Source: Mycobacterium sp. ITM-2016-00316
GTDB lineage: Bacteria > Actinomycetota > Actinomycetes > Mycobacteriales > Mycobacteriaceae
Assembly (NCBI RefSeq): GCF_002968335.2
Contig: NZ_CP134398.1
Span: 1,674,001 to 1,738,000 of the forward strand
Direction: 5' to 3'
Length of the DNA stretch: 64,000 nt
The notes under the pieces were generated by a model. The model was not told where the DNA came from. It saw nothing but the letters and a program-made list of their open reading frames with translations, and did not search any database. The position numbers and the translations under genes are program-made. Numbering within the stretch: the first letter of the stretch is position 1; every line of letters starts with the position of its first letter. Positions 34,881 through 46,640 of the stretch are shown here, in pieces.

Positions 34881-36434
34881 GTGTCCAACGAAACTGCGAC
34901 CGAACCCGAGTTCTCCGATGTGCTGATCATCGGGGCCGGTATCTCGGGCATCAACGCCGCCTACCGCATCCACGAGCGCAATCCCGGGCTGAGCTACACC
35001 ATCCTGGAGCGCAGGCAGCGCATCGGCGGCACCTGGGACCTGTTCCGCTACCCGGGGATTCGTTCCGACAGCGATATCTTCACCCTCAGCTACCCGTATG
35101 AGCCGTGGACCCGACGCGAGCATGTCGCCGACGGCGCCGACATCCGCGAGTACCTGACCGAGACGGCCCGTAAGTACGGCATCGACCGGCACATCCGGTT
35201 CGATACGCGGGTGTCCTCGGTGGACTGGGATTCGGCAACCGACACCTGGACGGTGCACGCCGAACAGGACGGGGAGGCCAGCACCCATCGGGCCCGGTTC
35301 GTGTTCTTCGGGACCGGCTACTACAACTACGACCAGGCGCACACCCCGGATTTCCCGGGCATCGAGTCCTTTGCCGGGACCGTCGTGCATCCGCAGTTCT
35401 GGCCGGAGGACCTCGACTACGCCGGCAAGCGGGTGGTGGTCATCGGCAGCGGCGCGACCGCGATCAGCCTGGTGCCCGAGTTGGCCGAGAAGGCCGCCCA
35501 CGTGACCATGCTTCAACGCTCACCCACCTACATGATGTCCATGCCCGCGGTGCCCAAGCCGATGCAGGCGGTCCGGAAGGTGCTGCCGCGCAAGATCGCC
35601 CACCAGGTCGTCCGGTTCCGCAACGCCTGGTACCACTTCCTGCTGTACATGTTCTTCCGCAAGGCGCCGGGCCTCGGCCGCAAGGTGATCCGCCGGGCCA
35701 CCATTGCCGAACTGCCCGAGGGCTATCCGGTCGACGTCCACTTCAAGCCCCGGTACAACCCGTGGGACCAGCGGATGTGCCTGGTGCTCGACGGCGATCT
35801 GTTCGAGGACATCAGCGCCGGCCGCGCCGAGGTGGTCACCGACCACATCGACCGCATCGACGCCGACGGCATCGTGCTGACCTCGGGGGACCGCATCGAC
35901 GCCGACATCATCGTCACCGCCACCGGTCTGCAGTTGCAGTCATTCGGCGGTATCGAGATCTCCATGGACGGTAACCGGGTCGACCCCACCGAACGCTTCG
36001 TCTACAAGGAACATCTGCTCGAGGACATCCCCAACATGGCCTGGTGCATCGGTTACACCAACGCGTCCTGGACGTTGCGCGCCGACATGACCGCGCGGGC
36101 GGTCGCCAAATTGTTGGCCTACATGGATTCCCACGGCTACACCAGCGCCTACCCGCACCTGGGCTCCACCGTCATGCCGGAGAAGCCGACGTTCGACCTC
36201 GACGCCGGCTACATCAAACGTTCCCCGCACGCACTGCCCAAATCGGGGACGAAGCGGCCGTGGAACGTCCGGCACAACTACGCGCTGGATGCCGTCGAGC
36301 ATCGTTTCGACCGGATCGAGGAGTCGATGGTGTTCGGCCGGGTGCAAGCCGGCAGCTCCACTTCTCCGCGAGCGGGCGTGTCTGAGGCCGACACGCCGCC
36401 CACGGATCAGAGTTTGCGCACCGTCGCGGGCTGA
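34881..36434 (+). CDS. EthA-like Baeyer-Villiger flavin monooxygenase
   Basis: 517 residues. FAD motif IGAGISGINAAYRI (about 15-28), GGTWDLFRYPGIRSDSD, NADPH motif VIGSGATAISLVPELA, and the BVMO-type region FPGIESFAGTVVHPQFWPEDLDY. Colinear with M. tuberculosis EthA as I remember it (GYYNYD, SPTYMMS, NPWDQRMCLV, ATGLQLQSFGG, GYTNASWTLRADM), with about 30 extra C-terminal residues rich in Ser/Thr. Start GTG with AAGGAGGT seven bases upstream. No EthR-type regulator adjoins; the neighbour is AraC-type. Confidence 0.88.
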   Translation: MSNETATEPEFSDVLIIGAGISGINAAYRIHERNPGLSYTILERRQRIGGTWDLFRYPGIRSDSDIFTLSYPYEPWTRREHVADGADIREYLTETARKYGIDRHIRFDTRVSSVDWDSATDTWTVHAEQDGEASTHRARFVFFGTGYYNYDQAHTPDFPGIESFAGTVVHPQFWPEDLDYAGKRVVVIGSGATAISLVPELAEKAAHVTMLQRSPTYMMSMPAVPKPMQAVRKVLPRKIAHQVVRFRNAWYHFLLYMFFRKAPGLGRKVIRRATIAELPEGYPVDVHFKPRYNPWDQRMCLVLDGDLFEDISAGRAEVVTDHIDRIDADGIVLTSGDRIDADIIVTATGLQLQSFGGIEISMDGNRVDPTERFVYKEHLLEDIPNMAWCIGYTNASWTLRADMTARAVAKLLAYMDSHGYTSAYPHLGSTVMPEKPTFDLDAGYIKRSPHALPKSGTKRPWNVRHNYALDAVEHRFDRIEESMVFGRVQAGSSTSPRAGVSEADTPPTDQSLRTVAG

Positions 36435-36436
36435 AC

Positions 36437-37192
36437 TCAGGGCACCCGGATCGTCAGGCCCGTCGCCATCAGCTGCGTGGCCGACAAGCCGAAGGTCGTC
36501 TTGAACCGGTCGGCCAGGTGCGACGGGCTGGCGAACCCGGCCTCGGCCGCGGCGGTGGTCAGATTCTGGCCCGCGGCGAGCTCCGCCCCGGCGCGCATCA
36601 GCCGGCACCACAGCCGGTAGCGGCGCAGACTCGACCCGATCTCCTGCCGGAACAGGTGCAGGAACCGGGATTCGGACACACCGACCGACGCGGCGAGCTC
36701 GGCGGCCGATACCGCGGCGGCCGGGTCGTCACGAACCTGCTTGGCGGTCAGCTCGATTCGTGGGTCGATCACCCGGACATCCGAGGGTGCCGCGATATCC
36801 AGCCAGCGCAGCGCCTCGACATCATCGGTAGGCGGGGTGAGCAGTGCGGTCTCGGCGGCGTGCTGGACACCGATGTCACCGCGGAACTCGTCGAACTGCG
36901 CGCGGCAGGCGGCCGATCGCTGCGTGGCGGGGTCGAGGTAACACGACACCAGCGGGCCCGTCGTAGTCAGGTGGTGCACCAGCCGCGGCGGTATCAGCGC
37001 CGTGCGCGCCTCGATGCGCTGCGCGCCGACCTGCACTGTCAGCGGCCCGTCCACACCGACGGCCAGACACCACACCGAGCCGGAGTGCGGCTCCAGACCG
37101 AGACCGGGGCCGGAGTAGAGCGCCTGTCCCGGCCACAACCACACCGCCGGATAGCAGGTTTGTGGAAGCGGAGCGGGTGCTCGGGGCGACAT
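36437..37192 (-). CDS. AraC-family transcriptional regulator
   Basis: 251 residues. N-terminal cupin-like sensor domain (about 20-110) and C-terminal AraC double HTH (about 150-245) with AAELAASVGVSESRFLHLFRQEIG and AAAEAGFASPSHLADRFKTTFG. ATG 37192 has GAGGAG six bases upstream. Ends two bases from the convergent monooxygenase and is divergent from a DUF4345 gene, so either could be the target. Confidence 0.9.
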   Translation of the reverse strand: MSPRAPAPLPQTCYPAVWLWPGQALYSGPGLGLEPHSGSVWCLAVGVDGPLTVQVGAQRIEARTALIPPRLVHHLTTTGPLVSCYLDPATQRSAACRAQFDEFRGDIGVQHAAETALLTPPTDDVEALRWLDIAAPSDVRVIDPRIELTAKQVRDDPAAAVSAAELAASVGVSESRFLHLFRQEIGSSLRRYRLWCRLMRAGAELAAGQNLTTAAAEAGFASPSHLADRFKTTFGLSATQLMATGLTIRVP

Positions 37193-37226
37193 GCTGGACT
37201 CCTCGTCAAGTGATCAGGAGGTTACC

Positions 37227-37592
37227 GTGGCCCTGGCAGTGATCGGCATCGTCGGGTTGTTCTTCCTGGGCATGGGTCTGTACGCGCTCGCTGCGCCGGC
37301 AGCCATGCTGCGCCCGTTCGGGTTCACCCTTGCCGCCGATGCGCAGCGCGCGGAAGTGCGTGCGGTGTATGGCGGTTTCGGTGTGGCCATGGCCGCGGTG
37401 CTCGGGTATGCGGCGGCCACGCCGGGGGAGGTGCGCACCGGCGTGCTGATCACCGTCGGCGCGGCACTGGGCGGGATGGCGCTGGGCCGGTTGGCGTCCG
37501 CGGTGCTCGGTGACCGGACGTCGTTCTACCCGAACTGGTTCTACTGCCTGGTGGAGGCGGTGGCCGCCGCCGCACTGTGCTGGGCGGCCTAG
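37227..37592 (+). CDS. DUF4345-like membrane protein
   Basis: 121 residues with four predicted transmembrane helices (about 3-20, 45-60, 68-85, 105-120), small loops and the pattern RAEVRAVYGGFGVAMA typical of DUF4345. GTG 37227 has AGGAGG five bases upstream. Divergent from the AraC regulator with a 34-base gap, suggesting it is that regulator's target. Function unknown. Confidence 0.8.
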   Translation: MALAVIGIVGLFFLGMGLYALAAPAAMLRPFGFTLAADAQRAEVRAVYGGFGVAMAAVLGYAAATPGEVRTGVLITVGAALGGMALGRLASAVLGDRTSFYPNWFYCLVEAVAAAALCWAA

Positions 37593-37615
37593 TTCTCCCG
37601 CTCGCGAGGAGAGAT

Positions 37616-38730
37616 CTAGGGGGCGACGGTCAGCCAGTCGGCGAACCCGGACGGGTCGTGCCGGCCCAGCGCGCCGTGCTCGAACAGGCCCCAGCCCTCG
37701 ACCGGGGCCTTGTCGCCCTCGGTGCAGACCGCCCGGCCCACATGGTCGATGACGCCGAAAGCGGCCCGGCCGATGATCGCCGGGTCGGTCATGTCATAGG
37801 TGAGCCGCTCGGTGAACTTCTCGCCCTTCCAGACTCCGTGGATCCAGTCCGAGTCGCCGCCGTAGCCGCCGCCGACGTGAATCGGCACCGGCAGTTTGGA
37901 TTCCACATCGAATCGCAGCGCGGTACCGTCGGGTGCCGTCGCGTCGATGGTGGCGCCGGTGGGGATGCGGGTACCGGAGCGGTAGTGGACCTTCACCCGG
38001 GGCCAGCCGAGCTGCTCGACGCGGCCGTCCTTGAAGATCCGGGTGCAGTCGTTCAGGGAGCGGAACCCGTCGGGTGCCTCCTGGATGATGATGACGATGG
38101 AGTAGTCGTCGAACGCCATCGGGACATACAGCCACCACATGCCTTCGAACGGGGGATCGGCAGGCCGGCCGGGCGTTTCGGCCTCACCGACCGGGCGGAT
38201 GCCCCAGGACCGGTCGCGGGACCCGATCCAGGTCGCCGGGTCGACCGGGATGCGCTCCCCGTCGATCTCCAGATGCCCACTCCAGGAACCTAACTGGGCG
38301 AAGCGCTGGGCGTCCAACGTCACCCGGTTGCCCTGGCGCATCAGGTGGCGCTGCTCCTGCACCACGTCGAACAGGCCGTTCCAGGTGAGGTCGGCGGCGA
38401 TACCGTCGGTCTCCTCCAGGGTGATCCGCAGGCTGTGCAGCGGGTCGGTGACATCGATCCGGTAGCCGTTGACGTGCTGGTTGAGCCGGTCCTGATCGAG
38501 CGCGTCGGACAGGTGTACCGCGGTCTGCACATCTCCCCGCCGAACCAGAAAGAACGCATCCTTCACACCCAGATTGGGGTAGTAACCGAGCCCGGTGATG
38601 ACGAAGATGTCGCCGGTGCGGTCGTGGGCATTGAAATACGAACGGTCGTAGAAGTTCCGGTCCGAGGATCCAGGCCACGCAATGGGTTGCGGAACCTGGT
38701 GTACCGGAAACTCATCCATCGGTCCGAGCA

Positions 38731-38731
<1 letters not shown>
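37616..38731 (-). CDS. hypothetical protein paired with a phosphotransferase
   Basis: 371 residues, soluble, beta-rich, with many Trp/Tyr residues (WPGSSDRNFYDRSYFN, SWGIRPVGEAE, MWWLYVPMAFDDYS). I do not recognise a catalytic motif. It resembles uncharacterised mycobacterial proteins with a carotenoid/lipocalin-like feel, possibly DUF7064/7065-type. GTG 38731 overlaps the upstream gene's TAG (TAGTG) and has GAGGAG five bases upstream, so it is cotranslated with the kinase-like gene. Small hairpin follows at about 37594-37613. Confidence 0.7.
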
Positions 38732-39882
<1,151 letters not shown>

Positions 39883-39904
39883 TTACGATACGGTGGGTAG
39901 CGTT

Positions 39905-40501
39905 ATGAAAGCAGAGATACCGCCGGTTGACAAGGGTGCCGGCCGTCCCCGGGACCCGCGCATCGATGCTGCCATCCTTGCGGCGACATCGGATCTTCTT
40001 GTGCAGATCGGATATTCGAATCTGACCATGGCCGCGGTGGCCGAACGGGCGGGCACCACGAAGACCGCGCTGTACCGCCGATGGTCCAGCAAGGCCGAGT
40101 TGGTGCACGAAGCGGCGTTCCCCACCACACCCACGGCGTTGGGCCTGCCCGAGGGCGATATCGCCACCGACGTGCGGGAGATGATCGCGGCCGCCGGAGC
40201 GGTGTTCACCAGCCCGGTGGTGCGGGCCGCGCTGCCGGGGGTGATCGCGGACATGGCCGCCGACCCCGACCTCAACGACCGGGTGATGGGCCGGTTCACC
40301 GGGCTGTTCGAGGTGGTGCGGCTACGGCTGCAGCGCGCCGTGGAGCGCGGTGAGGTGAAGCCCGAGGTCGACCCGGACCGGCTCATCGAACTGGTCGGCG
40401 GCGCGACCCTGCTGCGGATGCTGCTCACCCCCGGACAGGATCTGCACGACCAGTGGGTCGACCAGACCACCGCGATCCTGGTGCACGGCGTGATCCGTTA
40501 G
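39905..40501 (+). CDS. TetR-family regulator
   Basis: 198 residues. HTH domain about 15-65 (LTMAAVAERAGTTKTALYRRWSSKAELV). C-terminal domain of the TetR_C type with GVIADMAADPDLNDRV. ATG 39905 has TACGAT (39884-39889) 15 bases upstream, a likely -10. Divergent from the phosphotransferase pair, its most likely target. Confidence 0.88.
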   Translation: MKAEIPPVDKGAGRPRDPRIDAAILAATSDLLVQIGYSNLTMAAVAERAGTTKTALYRRWSSKAELVHEAAFPTTPTALGLPEGDIATDVREMIAAAGAVFTSPVVRAALPGVIADMAADPDLNDRVMGRFTGLFEVVRLRLQRAVERGEVKPEVDPDRLIELVGGATLLRMLLTPGQDLHDQWVDQTTAILVHGVIR

Positions 40502-40511
40502 GTCCTTTTCC

Positions 40512-40572
40512 GCCGAAACTGTATTCCAGATGGGAAATTGCGAGTGGAGGCCTGCCGGAATACAGTTTCGGC
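40512..40572. terminator. bidirectional terminator with 16-bp perfect stem
   Basis: GCCGAAACTGTATTCC (40512-40527) and its exact complement (40557-40572) flank a 29-base loop, exactly filling the space between the convergent TetR and echA genes. No U-tract. Confidence 0.75.
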
Positions 40573-40574
40573 AA

Positions 40575-41339
40575 CTAGGTGATCTGGCTCTTGTTGCGCT
40601 CGGACACCGCGCGGAACCGGTCACCGAGGTCCCCGAACTCGCGGTGCTGCGCATAGGCGATGCGTGCCTCTGCGGCCAGCGCCGGGTCGATCACCGCCGC
40701 CGCACCTTCGGTGTAGATCTCCTTGAGCCCCAACATGGTCGGGCCCGGCACCTCGGCGATGGCCCCGGCCAGCTCCAGGGCACGCTCCAGCAGCCGGTCA
40801 TGCGCGACCACCTCGGTGACCAGGCCGATCCGCTCGGCGCGGGCCGCGTCGATGACCTCCCCGGTCATCGACATCCGGCGTGCCATGGACAGGCCGACGA
40901 CCTGAGGTAGCCGCGCGGTCATCCCGCCGCCGGGCAGGATCCCCACCCGGGCGTGGGTGTCGGCGAACACCGCGCGTTCGGAGGCTACTAGGAAGTCGCA
41001 GCCCAGCGCGATCTCCAGCCCACCGGTGAAGGTGGCGCCGTTGATGGCGCCGACGATCGGGGTGCGCATCTCCCGGACCGCGGTGATGCAACTCTGGGAT
41101 CGGAACTCCTCGAAGTACTTCAGCCCGTCGCGGGCCGCCTCCTTGAGGTCGACGCCGGCGCAGAAGGCCGGGTCGGTGCCGGTGAGCACGACCGCGCGCA
41201 CCGCCTCGTCGGCGTCGGCCGCTTTCAGCGCGGCGTACAGCGCCCTGATCAGGTCGTGGCTCAGCGCGTTGCGGGCCTGCGGACGGTTCAGGGTCAGCAC
41301 CCGCACGGCGTCGTGGTCGGTGATCAGAACTTCGCTCAT
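40575..41339 (-). CDS. enoyl-CoA hydratase/isomerase family protein
   Basis: 254 residues of the crotonase fold. Oxyanion-hole segments FCAGVDLKEA and NGATFTGGLEIALGCDFLVA. The position of the first catalytic Glu reads FTGGLEIALG and the second region reads GILPGGGMTARLP, where a usual Glu/Asp is replaced by Gly, so it may be an isomerase or another crotonase activity. It starts nine bases after nuoN on the same strand and may be read through from the nuo operon. Confidence 0.87.
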   Translation of the reverse strand: MSEVLITDHDAVRVLTLNRPQARNALSHDLIRALYAALKAADADEAVRAVVLTGTDPAFCAGVDLKEAARDGLKYFEEFRSQSCITAVREMRTPIVGAINGATFTGGLEIALGCDFLVASERAVFADTHARVGILPGGGMTARLPQVVGLSMARRMSMTGEVIDAARAERIGLVTEVVAHDRLLERALELAGAIAEVPGPTMLGLKEIYTEGAAAVIDPALAAEARIAYAQHREFGDLGDRFRAVSERNKSQIT

Positions 41340-41348
41340 CCGGGGAAC

Positions 41349-42911
41349 CTAGCGGACGAACTGTTGTGCTTGGTTCGCCAGATCCAGCAGCGGCTGCGGC
41401 AGCGCGCCGAGGGCGAACGTGACGGCGGCGGTGACGGTGACCGCACCCGTGGTCAGCAGGCTGGGCACCACGACGACCGGTGCATCCTCGGGCGGGTCGG
41501 TGAAGAACATCAGCACGATGACCCGCACGTAGAAGTAAGCGGCCACCGCGCTGGCGATGACGCCGACGATCACCAGCGGTCCGGCTCCGCCCTCGGCGGC
41601 CGCCTTGAACACCGCGAACTTACTGACGAATCCACTGGTCAGCGGGATACCGGCGAAGGCCAGCAGGTACAGCGAAAACACCACGCCCACCACCGGATAG
41701 CGGCGGCCCAGCCCGGCCCACCGGGTGAGTGTTGTCTCCTCCTCGCCGTCGGTGCGGCGCACCAGGCCGGCCAGCGCGAAGGCGCCCAGGGTGCTGAACC
41801 CGTAGGCGAACAGATAGAACAGTGTCGCCGCGACCCCCGCCCCGTTCAACGCGATGACGCCGGTGAGGATGAACCCGGTGTGCGCCACCGCCGAATAGGC
41901 CAGCATCCGTTTGACATCGCTCTGGGACACCGCGGTGACGGTGCCGACGACCATCGTGACGATCGCGATCACCCACAGCATCGGCTGCCAGTCGTCGGCG
42001 AGTCCGGGCAGCGCGACGTAGAAGATGCGCAGCATGGCGCCGAACGCGGCGATCTTGGTGGCGGCCGCCATGAATGCGGTGACCGGGGTGGGGGCGCCCT
42101 GATAAACATCGGGAATCCAGGAATGGAACGGTACCGCGCCGACCTTGAACAGGATCCCGACGGCCACCAGCCCGACCCCGACCAGCGCCAGCGCGGTGTC
42201 ACCGCGTTCGGCCTGCACGGCGGCGGCGATATCGTCGAGGCGGAAACCGCCGGAATACCCGTACAGCATCGCGATTCCGTACAGGAAGAATGCCGAGGAG
42301 AACGCGCCGAGCAGGAAGTATTTGAGGGCCGCTTCCTGCGACACCAGACGGCGGCGCCGGGCCAGACCGCACATCAGGTACAGCGGCAGCGAGAGCACCT
42401 CCAGGGCGACGAACATGGTCAGCAGGTCATCGGTGGCCGGGAACAGCATCATGCCGCCGAGCGCGAACATCGTCAGCGGGAAGATCTCGGTCTGTGCGAC
42501 AACGGCTTTGACGGCGACCTTCTCGGCGAGACTGCCCGGCACCGCGGCCGCCTGCGGGGTGAACGCGTCCAGCCCCGACTCGCCCCCGGCGTCGATCCGC
42601 CGCTCGGCGATCAGTAGTACACCGAGGATGCCGATGAGCAGCAGCAGTCCCTGCAGGAACAGCGCGGGCCGGTCGACGACCAGGGAGCCCACCGCGGCGG
42701 TGTTGCCCGGCGAGTCGCCGAGGTCGGTGTGTACCCAGACGACGGCGCCCAGCGCGGCCAGCTGACCGCCGAGGGCCAGCACCAGCTGAGTCGCGTAGCG
42801 GGCGCGGCGCGGCAGGAACGCCTCCACGAGCACGCCGAGGACGGCGATACCCAGCACGATGAGAAACGGTGAGAGCTGGCCGTATTCGATGGACGGCGCT
42901 TCGATGATCAT
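41349..42911 (-). CDS. nuoN: NADH-quinone oxidoreductase subunit N
   Basis: 520 residues with about 14 transmembrane helices, an antiporter-like proton-pumping subunit. Contains SQSDVKRMLAYSAVAHTGFIL and GVPFHSWIPDVYQGAPTPV (as AVPFHSWIPDVYQGAP), with the conserved Lys of the antiporter family. ATG 42911 overlaps nuoM by four bases. Last nuo gene. Confidence 0.97.
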   Translation of the reverse strand: MIIEAPSIEYGQLSPFLIVLGIAVLGVLVEAFLPRRARYATQLVLALGGQLAALGAVVWVHTDLGDSPGNTAAVGSLVVDRPALFLQGLLLLIGILGVLLIAERRIDAGGESGLDAFTPQAAAVPGSLAEKVAVKAVVAQTEIFPLTMFALGGMMLFPATDDLLTMFVALEVLSLPLYLMCGLARRRRLVSQEAALKYFLLGAFSSAFFLYGIAMLYGYSGGFRLDDIAAAVQAERGDTALALVGVGLVAVGILFKVGAVPFHSWIPDVYQGAPTPVTAFMAAATKIAAFGAMLRIFYVALPGLADDWQPMLWVIAIVTMVVGTVTAVSQSDVKRMLAYSAVAHTGFILTGVIALNGAGVAATLFYLFAYGFSTLGAFALAGLVRRTDGEEETTLTRWAGLGRRYPVVGVVFSLYLLAFAGIPLTSGFVSKFAVFKAAAEGGAGPLVIVGVIASAVAAYFYVRVIVLMFFTDPPEDAPVVVVPSLLTTGAVTVTAAVTFALGALPQPLLDLANQAQQFVR

Positions 42912-44464
42912 TGCGGGGGCCCTTCCGCCGTGGCGGGTACCGGGTCTTGGACGTCGATGGTGGTCAGTGTGTGTGTGACGGCCGGGTTGATGACATCGAG
43001 CGCCGGTTTCGGATACACCCCGAGCACCAGCAGCAGCGCGATCAACGGGGCCACCACGATCAGTTCCCGCGGTATCAGGTCACGCACCGATTCGTTGCCC
43101 GCGGTGACCGGCCCGGTCATCATCCGCTGATAGGCCCACAGAATGTAGACCGCCGACAGCACGAGTGCGCTGGCCGCGATGACAGCGAGCACCGGGAACC
43201 GGGTGAACGTGCCGATGAGTACCAGGAACTCGCTGATGAACGGCGCCAGCCCGGGCAACGACAGGGTGGCCAGACCGGCGACCAGGAAGGTACCCGCCAG
43301 CACGGGCGCGACCCGTTGCACGCCGCCGAAGTCTGCGATGAGCCGGGACCCTCTGCGCGACACCAGGAATCCGGCAATCAGGAACAGCGCCGCGGTGGAG
43401 ATGCCGTGATTGACCATGTACAGCGTCGAGCCCGCCTGGCCCTGGCTGGTCATCGCGAAGATGCCCAGGATGATGAAGCCGAAATGCGATATCGAGGTGT
43501 AGGCGATCAGACGCATCACATCGGTCTGGCCGATCGCGACGATCGCGCCGTAGACGATCCCGATGACGGCCAGCGTGATGATCAGCGGCTGAAAGTACTT
43601 CGCGGCGTCGGGGAACAGCTGCAGACAGTAGCGCAGCATACCGAAGGTGCCGACCTTGTCGACGACGGCCATCATCAGCACCGCGGTCGCCGGGGTGGAT
43701 TCGACGGCGGCATCGGGTAGCCAGCGGTGAAACGGCCACAGCGGCGCCTTCACCGCGAACGCGAACATGAAGCCGAGGAACAGCGCGTTCAGTAGTGCCG
43801 GGTCGATGTTCAGTTCGCCGTTGGCGACGGCCGCGGCGATGGCCCGGAAGTCGAAAGTGCCGGAATCGAAGGCCCCGCTGCTCGCGGTCACCACGTAGAG
43901 GCCGATGACGGCGGCCAACATGATGAGCCCGCCGAACAGGTTGTACAGCAGGAACTTCACCGCTGCCTTGGACCGTCCGGCGCCGCCGAACCCACCGATC
44001 AGGAAGTACATCGGGATGAGCATCGCCTCGAAGAACACGTAGAACAGCAACACGTCGAGGGCCATCAGGGAGATCAGCACCATGGCCTCGACGGCCAGCG
44101 TCAGCGCCAGATAGCTCTGTGTGGAGCGGTGACCGAAGCTTCGCTCACTGGCATCGTTCCAGCCGGCCACGATCAGCAGCGGCACCAGCACCGCCGTCAG
44201 CACCACCAACGCCAACGCGATCCCGTCCAGGCCCAGGATGTAGCCGGTGCCGAAGGTCGGTATCCACGGATAGTCCTCGACGAACTGGAACTGCGGCCCG
44301 GCCGGGTCGAACTGGACGGCGAGCGTCGCGGCCAGCAGCAGCACCGCCAGCGAGACGGCCAGCGCGAGGTACTTGGCGAACACCTTGGAGGGCAGCAGGA
44401 TCACCACCACCGCGCCGACCATCGGGACCACCCACAGCGCGGTCAGCAAGCCGATCCCGTTCAC
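42908..44464 (-). CDS. nuoM: NADH-quinone oxidoreductase subunit M
   Basis: 518 residues. Antiporter-like subunit with [46 protein letters not shown] and the [13 protein letters not shown] helix that holds the key Glu. GTG 44464 overlaps the nuoL TGA (GTGA); an upstream extension in the same frame is noncoding. Membrane arm proton channel. Confidence 0.97.
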   Translation of the reverse strand: MNGIGLLTALWVVPMVGAVVVILLPSKVFAKYLALAVSLAVLLLAATLAVQFDPAGPQFQFVEDYPWIPTFGTGYILGLDGIALALVVLTAVLVPLLIVAGWNDASERSFGHRSTQSYLALTLAVEAMVLISLMALDVLLFYVFFEAMLIPMYFLIGGFGGAGRSKAAVKFLLYNLFGGLIMLAAVIGLYVVTASSGAFDSGTFDFRAIAAAVANGELNIDPALLNALFLGFMFAFAVKAPLWPFHRWLPDAAVESTPATAVLMMAVVDKVGTFGMLRYCLQLFPDAAKYFQPLIITLAVIGIVYGAIVAIGQTDVMRLIAYTSISHFGFIILGIFAMTSQGQAGSTLYMVNHGISTAALFLIAGFLVSRRGSRLIADFGGVQRVAPVLAGTFLVAGLATLSLPGLAPFISEFLVLIGTFTRFPVLAVIAASALVLSAVYILWAYQRMMTGPVTAGNESVRDLIPRELIVVAPLIALLLVLGVYPKPALDVINPAVTHTLTTIDVQDPVPATAEGPPQ

Positions 44465-46341
44465 CAGACCCTCACCACCAGAATCGCACCGATCACCAGG
44501 ACCGTGCCTGCCAGCATGGTCAACGCATAGGACCGGGCGAACCCGGTCTGCCACTGCCGCATCCGCTGCGATGCACCCGCCACACCCGCGGCCAGGCCCC
44601 GGGTCACACCCTCCACCGCATCGTCATCGAGTTCCACCAGTCCCGCGGTGAACTGCGCGCCGGGACGCATCAGCACCCGTTCGTTGAACGCATCACCGTA
44701 GAGGTCGTGGCGCGCGGCCACGGTCAGCGCGGACCCGTCCGGTGCGATCTCGGGGATCGCCCGGGTGGCGTACATGCGGTAGGCGATACCGATACCGATC
44801 GCGACCACCGACAGCGTGATGGTGGTCATCACCCAGACCGGGACGACATGGTGGGCCTCGTGGGTACCCACCACCGGTTCGAGCCAGTGCGCCAGCGTGC
44901 CGCCGATGGCCAGCAGCGCGCCGGCGCCGACGGACCCGACGGCCAGCACGATCATCGGGGCGGTCATGACCGAGGGGGATTCGTGCGGCGTGCTATCCGG
45001 TTGCCACCGGCGCTCACCGAAGAACGTCAGCAGCATGACCCGGGTCATGTAGAACGCGGTGATCCCCGCGCCCAGCAGGGTCGCACCGCCCAACAACAGT
45101 CCCTTGACTCCGCCTGCGGCGAACGCGGTCTCGATGATGGCGTCCTTGGAGAAGAAGCCGGAGAACGGTGGCACCCCGATGATCGCGAGGTAGCCCAGGC
45201 CGAACGTGACGAAGGTGACCGGCATGACGGTGCGCAAACCGCCGTAACGCCGCATATCGGTTTCGTCGTTCATCCCGTGCATCACCGAACCGGCGCCCAG
45301 GAACAGGCCCGCCTTGAAGAACCCGTGGGTGAGCAGATGCATGATCGCGATGGCGTACCCGGCGGGTCCCAGCCCGGCGGCGAGCACCATGTAGCCGATC
45401 TGGCTCATCGTCGACGCGGCGAGGGCCTTCTTGATGTCGTCCTTCGCGCAGCCGATGATCGCGCCGAACAGCAGGGTGACGGCGCCGACGACGGCCACCG
45501 CGGTCTGGGCTTCGGGCGCCAGGTTGAACACCGGGCCGGACCGCACGATCAGGTACACGCCGGCGGTCACCATGGTGGCCGCGTGGATCAGCGCGGAGAC
45601 CGGGGTCGGGCCCTCCATGGCGTCGCCCAGCCACGACTGCAGCGGCACCTGCGCGGACTTACCGCACGCGGCCAGCAGCAGCAACAACCCGATAGCGTTG
45701 AGCGTTGCGCCGGACAGTTGCGGTGCGGCCGCGAAAACGCCGGAGTACGAGACGGTTCCGGTGGCGGCGAACATCACCATCAACGCGACCGCCAGCCCGA
45801 TATCGCCGACCCGGTTGACCACGAACGCCTTCTTGGCCGCGGTGGCCGCGCTCGGCTTGTGTGACCAGAACCCGATCAGCAGGTAAGACGCCAGGCCGAC
45901 CCCCTCCCAGCCCATGTACAGGCCCAGGTAGTTGTCGGCCAGCACCAGCAGCAGCATGGCCGCCAGGAACAGGTTCAGGTAAGCGAAAAACCTTCGGCGC
46001 TCGGCGTCGTGGGCCATATAGCCGATCGAGTACAGGTGGATCAGCGATCCGACACCGGTGATCAACAGCACGAAGCAGATGGACAGCTGGTCGACCTGCA
46101 ACCCGAAATCGACGCGCAGGTCGCCGGCCGGCACCCAGGAGAACAGGGTCTGGTGCAGCGTCCGGTCATCCTCGGGGCGCCCGAGCAGCTGGGTGAACAG
46201 CACCGCCGCGACCACGAACGACGCTGCGGCGGCGGCCAACCCGAGCAGATGCCCCCACGCGTCGGTGGCCCGGCCACCGAGCAGCAGCAGCGCCGCTCCG
46301 GCCAGCGGCAGGGCGATCAGCAGCCAGGTCAGGTTGTCCAC
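44461..46341 (-). CDS. nuoL: NADH-quinone oxidoreductase subunit L
   Basis: 626 residues, about 16 helices, with the long lateral helix expected near the C-terminus. Conserved [50 protein letters not shown], and [22 protein letters not shown] 46341 overlaps the nuoK stop by one base (TAGTG). Distal proton pump of the membrane arm. Confidence 0.97.
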   Translation of the reverse strand: MDNLTWLLIALPLAGAALLLLGGRATDAWGHLLGLAAAAASFVVAAVLFTQLLGRPEDDRTLHQTLFSWVPAGDLRVDFGLQVDQLSICFVLLITGVGSLIHLYSIGYMAHDAERRRFFAYLNLFLAAMLLLVLADNYLGLYMGWEGVGLASYLLIGFWSHKPSAATAAKKAFVVNRVGDIGLAVALMVMFAATGTVSYSGVFAAAPQLSGATLNAIGLLLLLAACGKSAQVPLQSWLGDAMEGPTPVSALIHAATMVTAGVYLIVRSGPVFNLAPEAQTAVAVVGAVTLLFGAIIGCAKDDIKKALAASTMSQIGYMVLAAGLGPAGYAIAIMHLLTHGFFKAGLFLGAGSVMHGMNDETDMRRYGGLRTVMPVTFVTFGLGYLAIIGVPPFSGFFSKDAIIETAFAAGGVKGLLLGGATLLGAGITAFYMTRVMLLTFFGERRWQPDSTPHESPSVMTAPMIVLAVGSVGAGALLAIGGTLAHWLEPVVGTHEAHHVVPVWVMTTITLSVVAIGIGIAYRMYATRAIPEIAPDGSALTVAARHDLYGDAFNERVLMRPGAQFTAGLVELDDDAVEGVTRGLAAGVAGASQRMRQWQTGFARSYALTMLAGTVLVIGAILVVRVW

Positions 46342-46640
46342 TAGTGCCTCAGCAGACTTGCGCCGTCCACCGACGCCGACCGGCGCGCCCGGAAGATCGC
46401 CATGATGATGGCCAGTCCGACCACCACCTCACAGGCGGCGACCACCATGGTGAAGAAGGCGACCACCTGTCCGTCGAGGTGGCCGTGCATCCGGGAGAAC
46501 GTCACGAACGCCAGGTTTGCGGCGTTGAGCATCAGCTCGACGCACATGAACATGATGATGGCGTTGCGGCGCAGCAGCACTCCGGCGGCCCCGATGGTGA
46601 ACAGCAGGGCCGACAGGAACAGGTAGTTGGCCGGGTTCAT
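46341..46640 (-). CDS. nuoK: NADH-quinone oxidoreductase subunit K
   Basis: 99 residues, three helices. Contains the conserved membrane glutamate in [15 protein letters not shown] and the second in [11 protein letters not shown]. Overlaps nuoJ by four bases. Core membrane-arm subunit near the quinone site. Confidence 0.97.
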   Translation of the reverse strand: MNPANYLFLSALLFTIGAAGVLLRRNAIIMFMCVELMLNAANLAFVTFSRMHGHLDGQVVAFFTMVVAACEVVVGLAIIMAIFRARRSASVDGASLLRH

